The notes beneath the pieces are model-generated. The model saw only the letters and a list, made by a program, of their open reading frames with translations. It was not told where the DNA came from and did not search any database. Source: JAEXOD01 sp964652025 (lineage in GTDB: Bacteria > Bacteroidota > Ignavibacteria > Ignavibacteriales > Melioribacteraceae). Taken from it: a DNA stretch of 64,000 nucleotides. The DNA is taken from positions 157,471 through 221,470 of the forward strand of contig CAZYZX010000005.1 of the NCBI GenBank assembly GCA_964652025.1. Reading direction: 5' to 3'. The position numbers and the translations under genes are program-made. Of the stretch, positions 25,083 through 34,984 are shown piece by piece; the stretch's first letter is position 1; every line of letters starts with the position of its first letter.

Positions 25083-26200
25083 TTTTTCTTTTCCAAAGTC
25101 ATTTTTTTTATAATTTCTTCATTATTTCTTAAAATCCTTATGTTTACAACATCACCGGTTTGAAACTCGTATAAAACACCAATTAAAGAACTATCATCAT
25201 TAATTCTCATATCATCAATTGAATAAATAATATCCCCCACTTGAATACCAGCTTTAGCTGCAGGAGAACCTTTAGCCACATAAGTAACAATTACACCTCT
25301 TGTGCTAGAAAGGTTATAATATTTAGCAATATCGTTATCAATTAATTGTATTTTTAAGCCAGTCCAAAAATCTCTATCAACAACACCTTTAGTTTTAAGC
25401 AAATTAACAATTTTTTTAATCTTGTTAACGGGTATTGCAAAACCAACACCAACACTACCACCAGTATTTCCGGGTGTATAAATAAGGGTATTCATGCCTA
25501 TTAATTCCCCTAAACTGTTAACTAGCGGTCCGCCACTATTTCCACTATTAATTGCAGCGTCAGTTTGTATCATATTAACATAATATCTATTGTCAACAGC
25601 ATTAAGGTTCATTCCTGTTGAGCTAATTACACCAACCGTTACAGAAGGTTTATCGTTTATATTGAATAGACCAAAAGGGTTACCCAAAGCTATAACCCAT
25701 TCACCAATCATAAGGTCATCGGAATTGCCAAATTTAATATAAGGTAAATTTTCTGCGTCAATTTTTAATAAGCAAATATCACTAATAGGGTCTGTTCCAA
25801 TAATTTTAGCGTTATAATGTGCACCGTTAGTCATTGTAACTGTTATTTCTGTACCATTGCCAGCCACGTGGTCGTTAGTAACAATATATCCATCTGGAGA
25901 GATAAGGTAACCAGAGCCTAACCCTTGAATTTTTCTATTATAAACTCTATCTCCAAAAAAATAACGCATAATAGGGTCGTTAAAAAAAGCATCACGATAC
26001 TGTCTAATTTCTGTTACATTAATTCCAACTACAGCTGGGCTAACATCCTTAACAGTATTAGTTATAATTGTATTTCTACTATTGCTAATGGCATAATTAT
26101 TAAAAATTAATAAACTATCTTTTTTTGTTTGAGCTGTTAAATTTATTAAAGAAATTGCTAAAAATAGAGCGGTAAAGAAAATTTTAGTTTTGTACATCAT
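25079..26200 (-). CDS. HtrA/Deg-type periplasmic serine protease with one PDZ domain
   Basis: A trypsin-like envelope quality-control protease. The signal peptide is MMYKTKIFFTALFLAISLINLTAQ. The catalytic triad is visible in order as His (VTNDHVAGNG), Asp (DPISDICLLKID) and Ser (INSGNSGGPLVN). A single PDZ domain covers the last 90 residues (GSPAAKAGIQVGDIIYSIDD). The 373-residue length fits the one-PDZ form. Two ATGs are adjacent (26200 and 26197); GAGG is 3 and 6 nt away respectively, so 26197 may be the real start. It overlaps plsY upstream and purB downstream. Confidence 0.92.
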   Translation of the reverse strand: MMYKTKIFFTALFLAISLINLTAQTKKDSLLIFNNYAISNSRNTIITNTVKDVSPAVVGINVTEIRQYRDAFFNDPIMRYFFGDRVYNRKIQGLGSGYLISPDGYIVTNDHVAGNGTEITVTMTNGAHYNAKIIGTDPISDICLLKIDAENLPYIKFGNSDDLMIGEWVIALGNPFGLFNINDKPSVTVGVISSTGMNLNAVDNRYYVNMIQTDAAINSGNSGGPLVNSLGELIGMNTLIYTPGNTGGSVGVGFAIPVNKIKKIVNLLKTKGVVDRDFWTGLKIQLIDNDIAKYYNLSSTRGVIVTYVAKGSPAAKAGIQVGDIIYSIDDMRINDDSSLIGVLYEFQTGDVVNIRILRNNEEIIKKMTLEKKK

Positions 26201-26831
26201 TTACCTCGTTTTTGGCAGATTTATTAAAATAAAGTTTTATTGTTTCATGGTGCTTAATGAGAATGATAAACATAATTGAAGTAATATAAATACTAAAATA
26301 AATTGAATTACCTAAAGTGAAAATACTTGGGTAGGTAAATGCGGAAATAGTTTTAATAGAAGAAAAAGAAAGAATAGAAGTTAAAAATGAAGCGGATATA
26401 TTGGCAAAATGAATATTACGTTTATATATATAAATAATAAGCCATAAAACAACCCAAATAACAAACACAGCTGGTGCAATAGTTATAAGGGAACCGGCAG
26501 CAGTAGCTAAACCTCTTCCACCTTTAAACTTTAAAAAAACAGAAAAACAATGTCCAATAACTGAAAAAAGCGAAGTGTTTAGTAATAATAGAAGGTTATC
26601 ATCAACTAGATGTTTAACTATAAAAATTGGAATTAATCCTTTAACAAAATCAGCTAAAAGAACTAAAAAACCTATTAATTTAGAGTTAGTAACCTCAAAT
26701 GAATTAAGTGCTCCAGGATTTCCGCTACCGCTATTTAGAATATTTGTGTTGTGGGAATTTTTAACAATTAAATAAGCGGAAGGGATTGATCCAAAGGAAT
26801 AGCCCAATAAAATTGATAATAAATATTCCAT
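26184..26831 (-). CDS. plsY: Acyl-phosphate:glycerol-3-phosphate acyltransferase PlsY
   Basis: An inner-membrane enzyme that makes lysophosphatidic acid from acyl-phosphate and glycerol-3-phosphate. All three family motifs are seen: GSIPSAYLI, GSGNPGALN and GHCFSVFLKFKGGRGLATAAG. The 215-residue sequence has about seven hydrophobic segments; the C-terminal end is longer than the usual 190-200 residues. It is the first gene of the plsY-htrA-purB unit and overlaps htrA by 17 bp. Confidence 0.93.
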   Translation of the reverse strand: MEYLLSILLGYSFGSIPSAYLIVKNSHNTNILNSGSGNPGALNSFEVTNSKLIGFLVLLADFVKGLIPIFIVKHLVDDNLLLLLNTSLFSVIGHCFSVFLKFKGGRGLATAAGSLITIAPAVFVIWVVLWLIIYIYKRNIHFANISASFLTSILSFSSIKTISAFTYPSIFTLGNSIYFSIYITSIMFIILIKHHETIKLYFNKSAKNEVNDVQN

Positions 26832-26985
26832 ATTTTAATTATTTTTATATACAATTTAAGAAAAATTAAGCTTAAAACATAAGATTTAATATAAGTTTAA
26901 TTGATTTAACTTTTTTAGTAAAAAAAAGTTTCTAAGTAAACGATTAAGACAATTATTTTTATTAAAATAATAATTTTTTCTTTGC

Positions 26986-26993
26986 TATATTTG
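26986..26993 (+). promoter_or_regulatory. Bacteroidetes -7 element upstream of glgP
   Basis: TATATTTG is an exact TAnnTTTG match, 79 bp before the glgP ATG. No TTG is found at the -33 distance, so the element is only suggestive. Confidence 0.4.
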
Positions 26994-27072
26994 TTAAGAT
27001 TTAATAACTTTATAAGTTATAATTGGTGTTTTTATCTAAAATACCAAATTTTTATAATAAAATGGAGAAAAA

Positions 27073-29640
27073 ATGATAGATTTTGTTGGCAAATTTAACG
27101 TAATACCTTCGTTACCCAAAGCATTGGAGCCATTAAGAGAGATTGTGTATAATTTATATTGGACTTGGAATCAAGATGCGATAAAGTTATTTAGAAGAAT
27201 GGATAGAAAATTATGGGAAGATACTCATCATAATCCTGTTTTAATGTTAGGTAAGATAAGTCAAGAAAGGTTGGAAGAATTAGCCAAAGATGATGGTTTT
27301 ATTTCTCACATGAATAGAATTTATGTTCAATTAAATGTTTATTTGCAAGAGCTTACTTGGTATCAAAAAAATGTTAATTCCAACGATAAGCCTTATATTG
27401 CTTACTTTAGTGCAGAGTTTGGACTTACCGAATGTTTACAAATTTATAGTGGTGGTTTAGGGGTATTATCAGGGGATCATTTAAAATCCGCTAGTGATTT
27501 AGGCATACCTTTAATAGGCGTAGGATTATGCTATAAAGAAGGATATTTCCAACAATATTTAACAGCAGATGGTTGGCAACAAGAGAGATACGAATTAACC
27601 GATTTTTACAACGAACCAATGAAGTTAGTTTTAGATGAAGAAGGGAATGCTATTAAATTAGCATTAAAATTTCCTGGTAGAGATGTATATTTTCAGATTT
27701 GGCGCATTGATGTTGGACGTGTTCCATTATATTTGTTAGATACTAACTTAGATGAAAATAATCCTGATGATAGACTAATTACCAGAACATTATATGGTGG
27801 TAATAACGAAACACGAATTCAGCAAGAAATTTTATTAGGTATTGGTGGAATTAGAGCGTTAAATGCTCTGGGAATTCATCCAATAGTATGCCATATGAAC
27901 GAAGGGCATAGTGCATTTATGGCATTAGAAAAAATAAGATTATTAATTGAAGAGAAAAATTTAAGCTTTAATGAAGCCAAAGAAATTGGTTTTTACTCTA
28001 ATGTATTTACAACGCATACTCCAGTACCAGCAGGAATAGATGTTTTCCCAAATGAACTTATAGAGAAGTACTTTGGGGAATATTATAGAACAAAACTAAG
28101 AATTAGCGATAAAGAGTTTTATAGATTAGGAACAATAATTAAAGATAAAGAGCCAGCTAATTTTAACATGGCGCATTTAGCTATGAATATGAGTGGCTTT
28201 GTTAATGGTGTAAGTAAATTGCATGGAAAAGTATCTAAAAAGATGTGGGTTGCTGGATTTAAGGATATCCCATTTGATGAAATTCCGATTGATTATGTAA
28301 CTAATGGAATTCATATTAGGACCCATTTATCTAACGATATGCACGAATTATTATACCGATATATTGGGGATAAGTTTTTGCAAAATCCTACAGATCCAGA
28401 AGATTGGGAAAGAGTAGATGAAATACCGGATGAAGAATTATGGCGCACACACGAAAGAAGAAGAGAAAGATTAGTAGCATTTGCTAGAGCTAGATTGCGT
28501 CAACAAATTATGATGAGAGGTGGCTCTAAGAGTGATATTGAAATTGCAAAAGAAGTTTTAAATGCCAGTGCACTTACAATTGGTTTTGCAAGAAGATTTG
28601 CAACTTACAAACGCGGAACCCTTATAACAAGAGATTTAGACAGGTTAGCAGATATTTTATGTAATAAGGATTATCCAGTTCAATTAATTATTGCAGGAAA
28701 AGCGCATCCAAAGGATGATGAAGGAAAGAGGTTAATTCAAGAACTTATAGCAGTAGCAAAAGAAGAGCATTTAAGAAAGAAGATTGTGTTTTTAGAAAAT
28801 TATGATATGAATATTGCAAGATATATGGTAGAAGGATGCGATGTTTGGTTAAATAATCCACGTAGACCTTTAGAAGCAAGTGGTACAAGTGGTATGAAAT
28901 GCATTGCAAATGGTGGATTAAACTTTAGTGTGCTTGATGGATGGTGGGATGAAGGATATAACCCAGAGTGGGGTTGGAAGATTGGAAGCGGTGAAGAATA
29001 TGATAATTTGGATTACCAAGATGAAGTGGAAAGTAGGTTAATTTATGAAACTTTAGAAAAAGAGATTATTCCCACCTTTTATAATAGAGGTGAAGATAAA
29101 TTACCGCGTAAATGGATAGCAATGATGAAAGCATCTATGAAAAACTTAGGACCGGTATTTAATACTACAAGAATGGTAAGTGAATATGCCCATAAGTTTT
29201 ACTTTAAGGCAAATGAAAAATGGAAATACTTAATGGCAGATGATATGAAAAATGCCAAAGAATTTACAATATGGAAACAGAAATTAAATGAAAATTGGAG
29301 TAGATTAAGAATTTTTGATATTAAGCAGGAAGGAATGACAAAAGAGATAGAGGTGGGGAATAAATATTCTGTTTCTGCTAAGGTAGATTTAGGAGATTTG
29401 ACCCCTAAGGATGTTGAAGTTCAAATATACTATGGCAAAGTAGATGACCAAAATAAACCATATGCAAATAGTTATGTTAACATGGTTAATAAAGGTGCTA
29501 GTAATGGAGATAATGTATATGAATATCGTGGTGAAATACCTTGTGCAACAACGGGTAATTTTGGCTTTACAATAAGAATTCTACCTAAACATCCAATATT
29601 AATTAATCCTTTTGAATTGGGGCTGATTAAATGGGTTTAG
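27073..29640 (+). CDS. glgP: Alpha-glucan (glycogen) phosphorylase
   Basis: It releases glucose-1-phosphate from storage glucans using phosphate and pyridoxal phosphate (GT35). The N-terminal 100 residues match DUF3417, found in the short bacterial/archaeal type of the enzyme (LPKALEPLREIVYNLYWTWN). Later motifs include CHMNEGHSAF, FARRFATYKRG and the PLP-lysine segment EASGTSGMKCIANGG with Lys609. The length is 855 residues. GGAG lies upstream of ATG 27073. It is followed by an unknown gene after 18 bp and then wbpA, so glucose-1-phosphate supply and nucleotide-sugar synthesis may be co-expressed. Confidence 0.95.
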   Translation: MIDFVGKFNVIPSLPKALEPLREIVYNLYWTWNQDAIKLFRRMDRKLWEDTHHNPVLMLGKISQERLEELAKDDGFISHMNRIYVQLNVYLQELTWYQKNVNSNDKPYIAYFSAEFGLTECLQIYSGGLGVLSGDHLKSASDLGIPLIGVGLCYKEGYFQQYLTADGWQQERYELTDFYNEPMKLVLDEEGNAIKLALKFPGRDVYFQIWRIDVGRVPLYLLDTNLDENNPDDRLITRTLYGGNNETRIQQEILLGIGGIRALNALGIHPIVCHMNEGHSAFMALEKIRLLIEEKNLSFNEAKEIGFYSNVFTTHTPVPAGIDVFPNELIEKYFGEYYRTKLRISDKEFYRLGTIIKDKEPANFNMAHLAMNMSGFVNGVSKLHGKVSKKMWVAGFKDIPFDEIPIDYVTNGIHIRTHLSNDMHELLYRYIGDKFLQNPTDPEDWERVDEIPDEELWRTHERRRERLVAFARARLRQQIMMRGGSKSDIEIAKEVLNASALTIGFARRFATYKRGTLITRDLDRLADILCNKDYPVQLIIAGKAHPKDDEGKRLIQELIAVAKEEHLRKKIVFLENYDMNIARYMVEGCDVWLNNPRRPLEASGTSGMKCIANGGLNFSVLDGWWDEGYNPEWGWKIGSGEEYDNLDYQDEVESRLIYETLEKEIIPTFYNRGEDKLPRKWIAMMKASMKNLGPVFNTTRMVSEYAHKFYFKANEKWKYLMADDMKNAKEFTIWKQKLNENWSRLRIFDIKQEGMTKEIEVGNKYSVSAKVDLGDLTPKDVEVQIYYGKVDDQNKPYANSYVNMVNKGASNGDNVYEYRGEIPCATTGNFGFTIRILPKHPILINPFELGLIKWV

Positions 29641-29658
29641 TATAAATTAAGGACTGCT

Positions 29659-30543
29659 ATGCTGTTAGAAACTGTTGACGTTAAACGTAACGATGTATTA
29701 ATATTTTCTTACAATATTTTTGATTTACAAGAAAATTTTAGAATTATATTTAAGAAAGATAAGATTAAAAGACCATATAAAATCTCTTATGAAGAGGTTT
29801 GCGACTTTATTAGTGAACAATCCGCAAAAAACATTATTGTTTATAGGTTACTGACTAATATTTCTAATTTAGATGTTTTCGGTACAAAGTATGGTTATTT
29901 TTTGCGTACCAAAAATGGATTAGAACTAATTTATTTTGATCCTATATATGCATTTAAAGATTTAACAAACTTAAATATTAATTTAAGCGACCCAAAATTT
30001 AGATTTAAGATGCAACAAGTAGGTTTTACAACTTTACATGGTTCAGTGGTGGAATCTGAATACAGAGAGATTTTTGCTTGGGATATGCGAGCACAAGAAG
30101 CACAAAACCAGAATGATAAAGTTTTTGCTGATGCAATATTTATGTTTGATAGTAGTTATCAAAGCGATGGTAAAGACTTTTCAATTCAAGATAGGGAAAG
30201 AATAAACAGAGAACAAGACAGTAAAATTTTTGTTGATAATTTGAGAGAAGAAATTAAGTTTAGGGATACGGATACAAGCATTAAAAAGCCGGGTATTCAT
30301 GAAACTGAGTTAGACGAAAAGGAATTAAAAAAAGAATTACTGAAACGTGCATTAGGAATTAATACATCAACTAGTAAAAAAGAACCTGAAAAAAACTTCT
30401 CTTCGTTTTTGGATAAGTACCGAAAAGAAGTATCCACAGTTAACGAAAACGCCGAAAACTATAATGGCATTTTTGATGAAAGTTCGGGTAAAAAGTTTAG
30501 AGATGAATCTGTTATATTAAGATTTACAAGTGAAAAAAATTAA
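29659..30543 (+). CDS. Protein of unknown function between glgP and wbpA
   Basis: A 294-residue soluble protein that I do not recognise. The first 150 residues look folded (mixed hydrophobic and charged, with FAWDMRAQEAQNQNDKVFADAIFMFD). The second half, from about residue 180, is very charged and low-complexity (DELDEKELKKELLKRALG and similar), likely helical or disordered. There is no signal peptide, membrane segment or nucleotide-binding motif. AAGGA precedes ATG 29659. It sits 18 bp after glgP and 15 bp before wbpA, so it is probably part of the same transcript. No function is proposed. Confidence 0.65.
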   Translation: MLLETVDVKRNDVLIFSYNIFDLQENFRIIFKKDKIKRPYKISYEEVCDFISEQSAKNIIVYRLLTNISNLDVFGTKYGYFLRTKNGLELIYFDPIYAFKDLTNLNINLSDPKFRFKMQQVGFTTLHGSVVESEYREIFAWDMRAQEAQNQNDKVFADAIFMFDSSYQSDGKDFSIQDRERINREQDSKIFVDNLREEIKFRDTDTSIKKPGIHETELDEKELKKELLKRALGINTSTSKKEPEKNFSSFLDKYRKEVSTVNENAENYNGIFDESSGKKFRDESVILRFTSEKN

Positions 30544-30558
30544 AATATAAGAGGGAAC

Positions 30559-31899
30559 ATGGAACTATTAAAAAAAATTGAAAACAAAACGGCAAAAATA
30601 GGAATAGTTGGACTTGGTTATGTTGGTTTGCCACTTGGGTTAGAATTTGCAGAAAAAGAATTTTTTGTTTTAGGATTTGATATTGACGATACAAAAATTC
30701 CTGTATTAAATAGTGGTAACAGCTATATAAAGCATATTAAGGCAGAAAGGATTAAAAACTCTGTTGATAATAAAAAGTTTGAAGCTACAAGCGATTTTAG
30801 CCGTTTGCCAGAAGTTGATGCAATTATTATAGCAGTTCCTACACCTTTAGATGAGCACCGAGAACCAGATATTAGCTTTATTGAAAATAGCGGTAAAGTT
30901 ATTGCTAAATATTTGCGTAAAGGTCAAATAGTAGTTTTAGAATCTTCTACATATCCTGGAACAACGGATGAAGTATTATTACCGATGTTTGAAAATGCAG
31001 AATTTACGCAAGGTAAAGAAAATGCAACAAAATGGGAAGTTGGCAAAGATTTTTATTTAGCATTTTCACCCGAAAGAGAAGACCCTAATAATCCTAATTT
31101 TACAACTGCAACTATTCCAAAAGTAGTTGGTGGAGTAACTGAAAACTGCAGCAAAATTGCAAATGCATTATACGGTGCTGTTATTATAAAAACCGTTCCC
31201 GTTACTTCTACAAGGGCAGCAGAAGCTACAAAATTGTTAGAAAATATTTACCGCTCCATTAATATAGCCTTAGTAAACGAGCTTAAAATGGTTTTTGACC
31301 GTATGGGGATAGATATTTGGGAAGTTATTGAAGCAGCAAAAACAAAACCGTTTGGATTTAATGCATTTTACCCTGGACCTGGTTTAGGTGGTCATTGCAT
31401 ACCAATAGACCCATTTTATTTAACATGGAAAGCGCGTGAATATGAAATAAATACTAAATTTATTGAGCTTGCTGGTGAAATAAATACTTATCAACCGTAT
31501 TATGTTGTAGAAAGGACGATGGAATTTTTAAATGAAAAGAAAAAGACTTTGAATGGTTCCAAAGTTTTAATTTTAGGTGCTGCATATAAAAAGAATGTAG
31601 ATGATATGCGAGAATCGCCATCTCTAAAATTAATTGAAATATTTAGGGAAAAAGGAGCAGAGGTTGATTATAGCGATCCTTACATACCAGTTTTACCAAA
31701 AACTCGTAAGTATAAATTTGATATGAATTCTGTTCCACTAACTAAAGAAAATATAGAAAAGTATGATGTAGTTTTACTTAGTACAGACCATGATGACTTT
31801 GATTATAAATATATTGCAGAGTGTGCACAACTAATTATAGATACACGCAATGCATTTGGAAAACATGGAATAATAGCTGAAAATATTAAAAAAGCATAG
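30559..31899 (+). CDS. wbpA: UDP-N-acetylglucosamine 6-dehydrogenase (WbpA-like)
   Basis: It oxidises the C6 hydroxyl of a UDP-sugar to the carboxylate with two NAD, most likely UDP-GlcNAc to UDP-GlcNAcA. The N-terminal Rossmann motif is GIVGLGYVGLPLG (GxGxxG at residues 18-23). The catalytic cysteine, Cys280, lies in GPGLGGHCIPIDPFYL. The C-terminal UDP-binding domain contains ILGAAYKKNVDDMRESPS. The 446-residue length fits. UDP-glucose dehydrogenase activity is the alternative; the WbpB, WbpD and WbpE homologues directly downstream favour WbpA. It is the first clear gene of the polysaccharide locus. Confidence 0.9.
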   Translation: MELLKKIENKTAKIGIVGLGYVGLPLGLEFAEKEFFVLGFDIDDTKIPVLNSGNSYIKHIKAERIKNSVDNKKFEATSDFSRLPEVDAIIIAVPTPLDEHREPDISFIENSGKVIAKYLRKGQIVVLESSTYPGTTDEVLLPMFENAEFTQGKENATKWEVGKDFYLAFSPEREDPNNPNFTTATIPKVVGGVTENCSKIANALYGAVIIKTVPVTSTRAAEATKLLENIYRSINIALVNELKMVFDRMGIDIWEVIEAAKTKPFGFNAFYPGPGLGGHCIPIDPFYLTWKAREYEINTKFIELAGEINTYQPYYVVERTMEFLNEKKKTLNGSKVLILGAAYKKNVDDMRESPSLKLIEIFREKGAEVDYSDPYIPVLPKTRKYKFDMNSVPLTKENIEKYDVVLLSTDHDDFDYKYIAECAQLIIDTRNAFGKHGIIAENIKKA

Positions 31900-31900
31900 T

Positions 31901-32893
31901 ATGAAAATTAAATCTTTAAAAGTGGCAATTATTGGTTCGGGCAGATGGGGCTTAAACCACGTTAAAACGGCAGTAAGCTTAATTGAAAATAAAAATATAT
32001 ATGTATGCGATACAAATTTAGCTGCTAAAGATAAAATTAAAACTATATCTGAAGAAATTAATTTTACCGAAGATATAAATGAAGTTATTAATAATAGAGA
32101 AATTAGCGCCATAATTATTGCTTCTCCAGCAGAAACGCATTATGATATTGCAAAAAAAATGTTGGAAAATAATAAACATGTTTTAGTAGAAAAACCAATA
32201 ACTTTAAAAAGTGAAGAAGCTATTGAACTTAATGAAATAGCCAATAAAAATAATTTAAAGTTAATGGTGGGGCATGTTTTATTGTATCATCCTGCAATAC
32301 TTTATATAAAAGAAACTATACAAAAAGGAGAATTGGGTAAATTACAATATATTTATAGTAATCGACTAAATTTAGGTGCAGTACGTAGCGAGGAAAATAT
32401 ACTTTGGAGTTTTGCTCCTCATGATATATCTATTATTCAATTTTTAGTTGAAAATGAACCTATATCAATTACTGCTAGAGGAGAAACATTTTTACAAAAA
32501 AATATTGAAGATACAACTATTACTTATTTAAAGTATCCTTATAATATAGCTGCTCATATCTTTGTTAGCTGGTTACATCCATTTAAGGAGCAAAGACTTG
32601 TTGTTATAGGTGAAAAAGGAATGTTTGTGTTTGAAGATACACTAAAAACAGAAAAACTAAAATTTTACCATAAAGGGTTTGTTGTTACAGAAAATGGTAT
32701 AGTAAAATTTGACCAAGATTATGAAGTAATAGATTTACCAAATGTTCAACCATTGGCTGAAGAGCAACTCCATTTTTATAATTGTATAATAAATAATTTT
32801 GAACCTAGAACAAATGGAACACATGCAATATCTGTTCAAAAGATACTTGATGAAGCAACTAAAAATTTGAAACAAAATAGAGTGTATTTATGA
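31901..32893 (+). CDS. wbpB: Gfo/Idh/MocA oxidoreductase (WbpB-like 3-dehydrogenase)
   Basis: A 330-residue NAD-dependent sugar dehydrogenase with Rossmann start VAIIGSGRWGLNHVKTA and the family motif HVLVEKPITLKSEEA. In the WbpA-B-E-D pathway, WbpB oxidises C3 of UDP-GlcNAcA so that WbpE can place an amino group there. It begins 1 bp after wbpA and overlaps the acetyltransferase by 4 bp (ATGA). A diverged second copy is at 61860-62864. Confidence 0.82.
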   Translation: MKIKSLKVAIIGSGRWGLNHVKTAVSLIENKNIYVCDTNLAAKDKIKTISEEINFTEDINEVINNREISAIIIASPAETHYDIAKKMLENNKHVLVEKPITLKSEEAIELNEIANKNNLKLMVGHVLLYHPAILYIKETIQKGELGKLQYIYSNRLNLGAVRSEENILWSFAPHDISIIQFLVENEPISITARGETFLQKNIEDTTITYLKYPYNIAAHIFVSWLHPFKEQRLVVIGEKGMFVFEDTLKTEKLKFYHKGFVVTENGIVKFDQDYEVIDLPNVQPLAEEQLHFYNCIINNFEPRTNGTHAISVQKILDEATKNLKQNRVYL

Positions 32894-33477
32894 GTGAAAA
32901 AAAATATTATGTAAATGAACATGCCGTTGTTGATGAAGGTGTAGAAATAGGCGAAGGTACCAAAATATGGCATTTTTCACATATTCAAAAAGGAGCAAAA
33001 ATAGGTAAATATTGTGTATTAGGACAAAATGTAAATGTTGCAAATGATGTTACAATTGGTAATTATGTAAAAATTCAAAATAATGTTTCTGTTTATGAAG
33101 GGGTTACTTTAGAAGATTACGTATTTTGTGGTCCAAGTATGGTTTTTACAAATATTTTAGATCCTAGATGCAAATATCCACAAGTTGGAAAACAATATTA
33201 CATTAAAACCTTAGTAAAAGAAGGTGCATCACTTGGTGCTAATTGTACAATAGTATGTGGTCACACAATAGGTAAAAATGCTTTTGTTGGTGCCGGCTCT
33301 GTAGTTACTAAGGACGTACCAGATTTTGCATTAGTGGTTGGCAATCCTGCCCGTATTGTTGGCTGGGTTAGTGAAGCGGGTAAAAAGCTAAAATTTGATG
33401 AAAATGGTCTAGCATTTTGCGAAAAATCCAAAAAAAAATATAAATTTGAAAATGGTAAGGTTTACGAAATTGAATAA
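32890..33477 (+). CDS. wbpD: Left-handed beta-helix N-acetyltransferase (WbpD-like)
   Basis: A 195-residue hexapeptide-repeat acetyltransferase: KIWHFSHIQKGAKIG, YCVLGQNVNVANDVTIG, then LGANCTIVCGHTIGKNAFVG and AGSVVTKDVPDFALVVGNPA. The C-terminal tail with ENGLAFCEKSKKKYKFE is typical of WbpD/WlbB proteins. They acetylate the 3-amino group of UDP-GlcNAc(3NH2)A to give UDP-GlcNAc3NAcA. It overlaps the oxidoreductase by 4 bp and is followed by the aminotransferase after 75 bp. Confidence 0.87.
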   Translation: MSEKKYYVNEHAVVDEGVEIGEGTKIWHFSHIQKGAKIGKYCVLGQNVNVANDVTIGNYVKIQNNVSVYEGVTLEDYVFCGPSMVFTNILDPRCKYPQVGKQYYIKTLVKEGASLGANCTIVCGHTIGKNAFVGAGSVVTKDVPDFALVVGNPARIVGWVSEAGKKLKFDENGLAFCEKSKKKYKFENGKVYEIE

Positions 33478-33552
33478 AATGTATTTAAGGTAAAAGGTTA
33501 ATTTTATACTTTATCTTTAGCATTAAATGTAAAACATTATAAGAGAAATTAT

Positions 33553-34737
33553 ATGATAACAGTTCCATTATTAGACTTAAAAGCGCAATATAGGTCAATT
33601 AAAAAAGAGATTGACGAAACTTTAATTAGAGTAGCAGAATCGCAATATTTTATTTTAGGACCAGATGTTGAAAAATTAGAAAAAGATATTTGTGATTATA
33701 CAGGTGCAAAAAGAGCGATAGGTGTTTCATCGGGCACAGATGCTTTACTTCTTGCATTAATGGCATTAGATATTAAACCGGGTGATGAGGTAATTGTTCC
33801 TACTTATAGTTTTTTTGCAACAGCAGGTGTTGTTGCTAGGCTAAATGCAATACCAGTTTTTGTTGATAGTGACCCTATAACTTTTAATATTGACCCTAAA
33901 CAGGTTGAGTTAGCCATTACAGAAAAAACAAAAGCAATTATTCCAGTGCATTTATATGGTCAAAGTGCAGAAATGGATGAAATAATGGCAATTGCTAAAA
34001 AGTATTATCTTTATGTTGTAGAAGATGGCGCACAGGCTATTGGCGTACAATATAAAGATGGCAGACAGGTTGGCACGATTGGGACTATTGGTTGTTTCTC
34101 ATTTTTCCCAAGTAAAAATTTAGGTGGATTTGGTGATGGTGGTGTTGTTACCACTATGGATGAACAACTTGCAGAAAAGCTAAAAATTATGCGTGTTCAT
34201 GGTGGGCATCCAAAGTATTATCATAAAATGATTGGTGGTAACTTTAGATTAGATGCCATTCAAGCTGCAGTTTTAAGTGTTAAATTACCCCACTTAAATA
34301 ATTGGAGTGCTAAGAGAAGAGCCAACGCAGAGTTTTACACAGATTTGTTTATTAAAGCTGGACTTGCAGAAACTTCTGGATTAACCAAATTTGATAAAAA
34401 TAATAAAATATTGTTGCCTAAAGCTATTTATAAAAATGTTGATGGACTAGTTAATTATCATATTTATAACCAGTTTGTTATTCGTGTAGAGCGACGCGAT
34501 GAATTAATGGTATACTTAAAGAAAAAGAATATTGGTTGCGAAATTTATTACCCAGTTCCTTTCCATAAGCAAGAGTGCTTTAATTATTTAATGGATAATC
34601 CATTTTATAAAAAGATAAATTTTGATAATGCAGATTTTGCTGCTGCTACTTCTTTAGCTTTACCAATTTATCCAGAATTAACAGAAGAACAAATTTGCTA
34701 TGTGGTTAATTCTATAAAGGAGTTTATTGAGCAATAA
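33553..34737 (+). CDS. wbpE: DegT/DnrJ/EryC1/StrS aminotransferase (WbpE-like)
   Basis: A PLP-dependent sugar aminotransferase, 394 residues. The PLP lysine is Lys188 in FSFFPSKNLGGFGDGG; GVSSGTDALLLALMAL and VVEDGAQAIG are the other cofactor-contact stretches. In this set it would transfer an amino group from glutamate to the 3-keto sugar made by WbpB. It ends the first wbp set and is followed by a terminator. A related enzyme is at 59248-60384. Confidence 0.88.
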   Translation: MITVPLLDLKAQYRSIKKEIDETLIRVAESQYFILGPDVEKLEKDICDYTGAKRAIGVSSGTDALLLALMALDIKPGDEVIVPTYSFFATAGVVARLNAIPVFVDSDPITFNIDPKQVELAITEKTKAIIPVHLYGQSAEMDEIMAIAKKYYLYVVEDGAQAIGVQYKDGRQVGTIGTIGCFSFFPSKNLGGFGDGGVVTTMDEQLAEKLKIMRVHGGHPKYYHKMIGGNFRLDAIQAAVLSVKLPHLNNWSAKRRANAEFYTDLFIKAGLAETSGLTKFDKNNKILLPKAIYKNVDGLVNYHIYNQFVIRVERRDELMVYLKKKNIGCEIYYPVPFHKQECFNYLMDNPFYKKINFDNADFAAATSLALPIYPELTEEQICYVVNSIKEFIEQ

Positions 34738-34743
34738 TTTAAT

Positions 34744-34777
34744 AAGACAAGAGGAATCTTTTCCTTTTGTCTTTTTT
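34744..34777 (+). terminator. Terminator after wbpE
   Basis: 11-bp stem AAGACAAGAGG / CCTTTTGTCTT (34744-34754 with 34763-34773) with one G-T wobble, an 8-nt loop and a following T run. Confidence 0.85.
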
Positions 34778-34852
34778 ATTTTTCATTAATTGCAAGATAA
34801 ATTTTATAGCTGTGACATATATCAATAGTAAATTTATTAACTGTTTTTTTAA

Positions 34853-34883
34853 TTGAATTATTAAACTATTTTAGTTAAATTTG
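34853..34883 (+). promoter_or_regulatory. Bacteroidetes-type promoter for proC
   Basis: TTG at 34853-34855, 20 nt, then TAAATTTG at 34876-34883, an exact TAnnTTTG match. It leaves a leader of about 95 nt, which contains the first copy of the 21-bp direct repeat. Confidence 0.55.
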
Positions 34884-34938
34884 CATTGCCTTTGAGGAAA
34901 TATTAAATAAGATATATTATCTTAGATGTTTTTTTGTG

Positions 34939-34959
34939 ACTTATGTGGCGAAGCTGTAT
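34939..34959 (+). repeat. 21-bp direct repeat, copy 1 (proC leader)
   Basis: A 21-bp sequence beginning ACTTATGTGGCG and ending AGCTGTAT. It recurs exactly at 35919-35939, 980 bp downstream. It lies in the leader between the proC promoter and start codon. The flanks differ, so the repeat itself is the unit. Confidence 0.85.
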
Positions 34960-34984
34960 TTAAAACATATGTGAGTATTATTTA

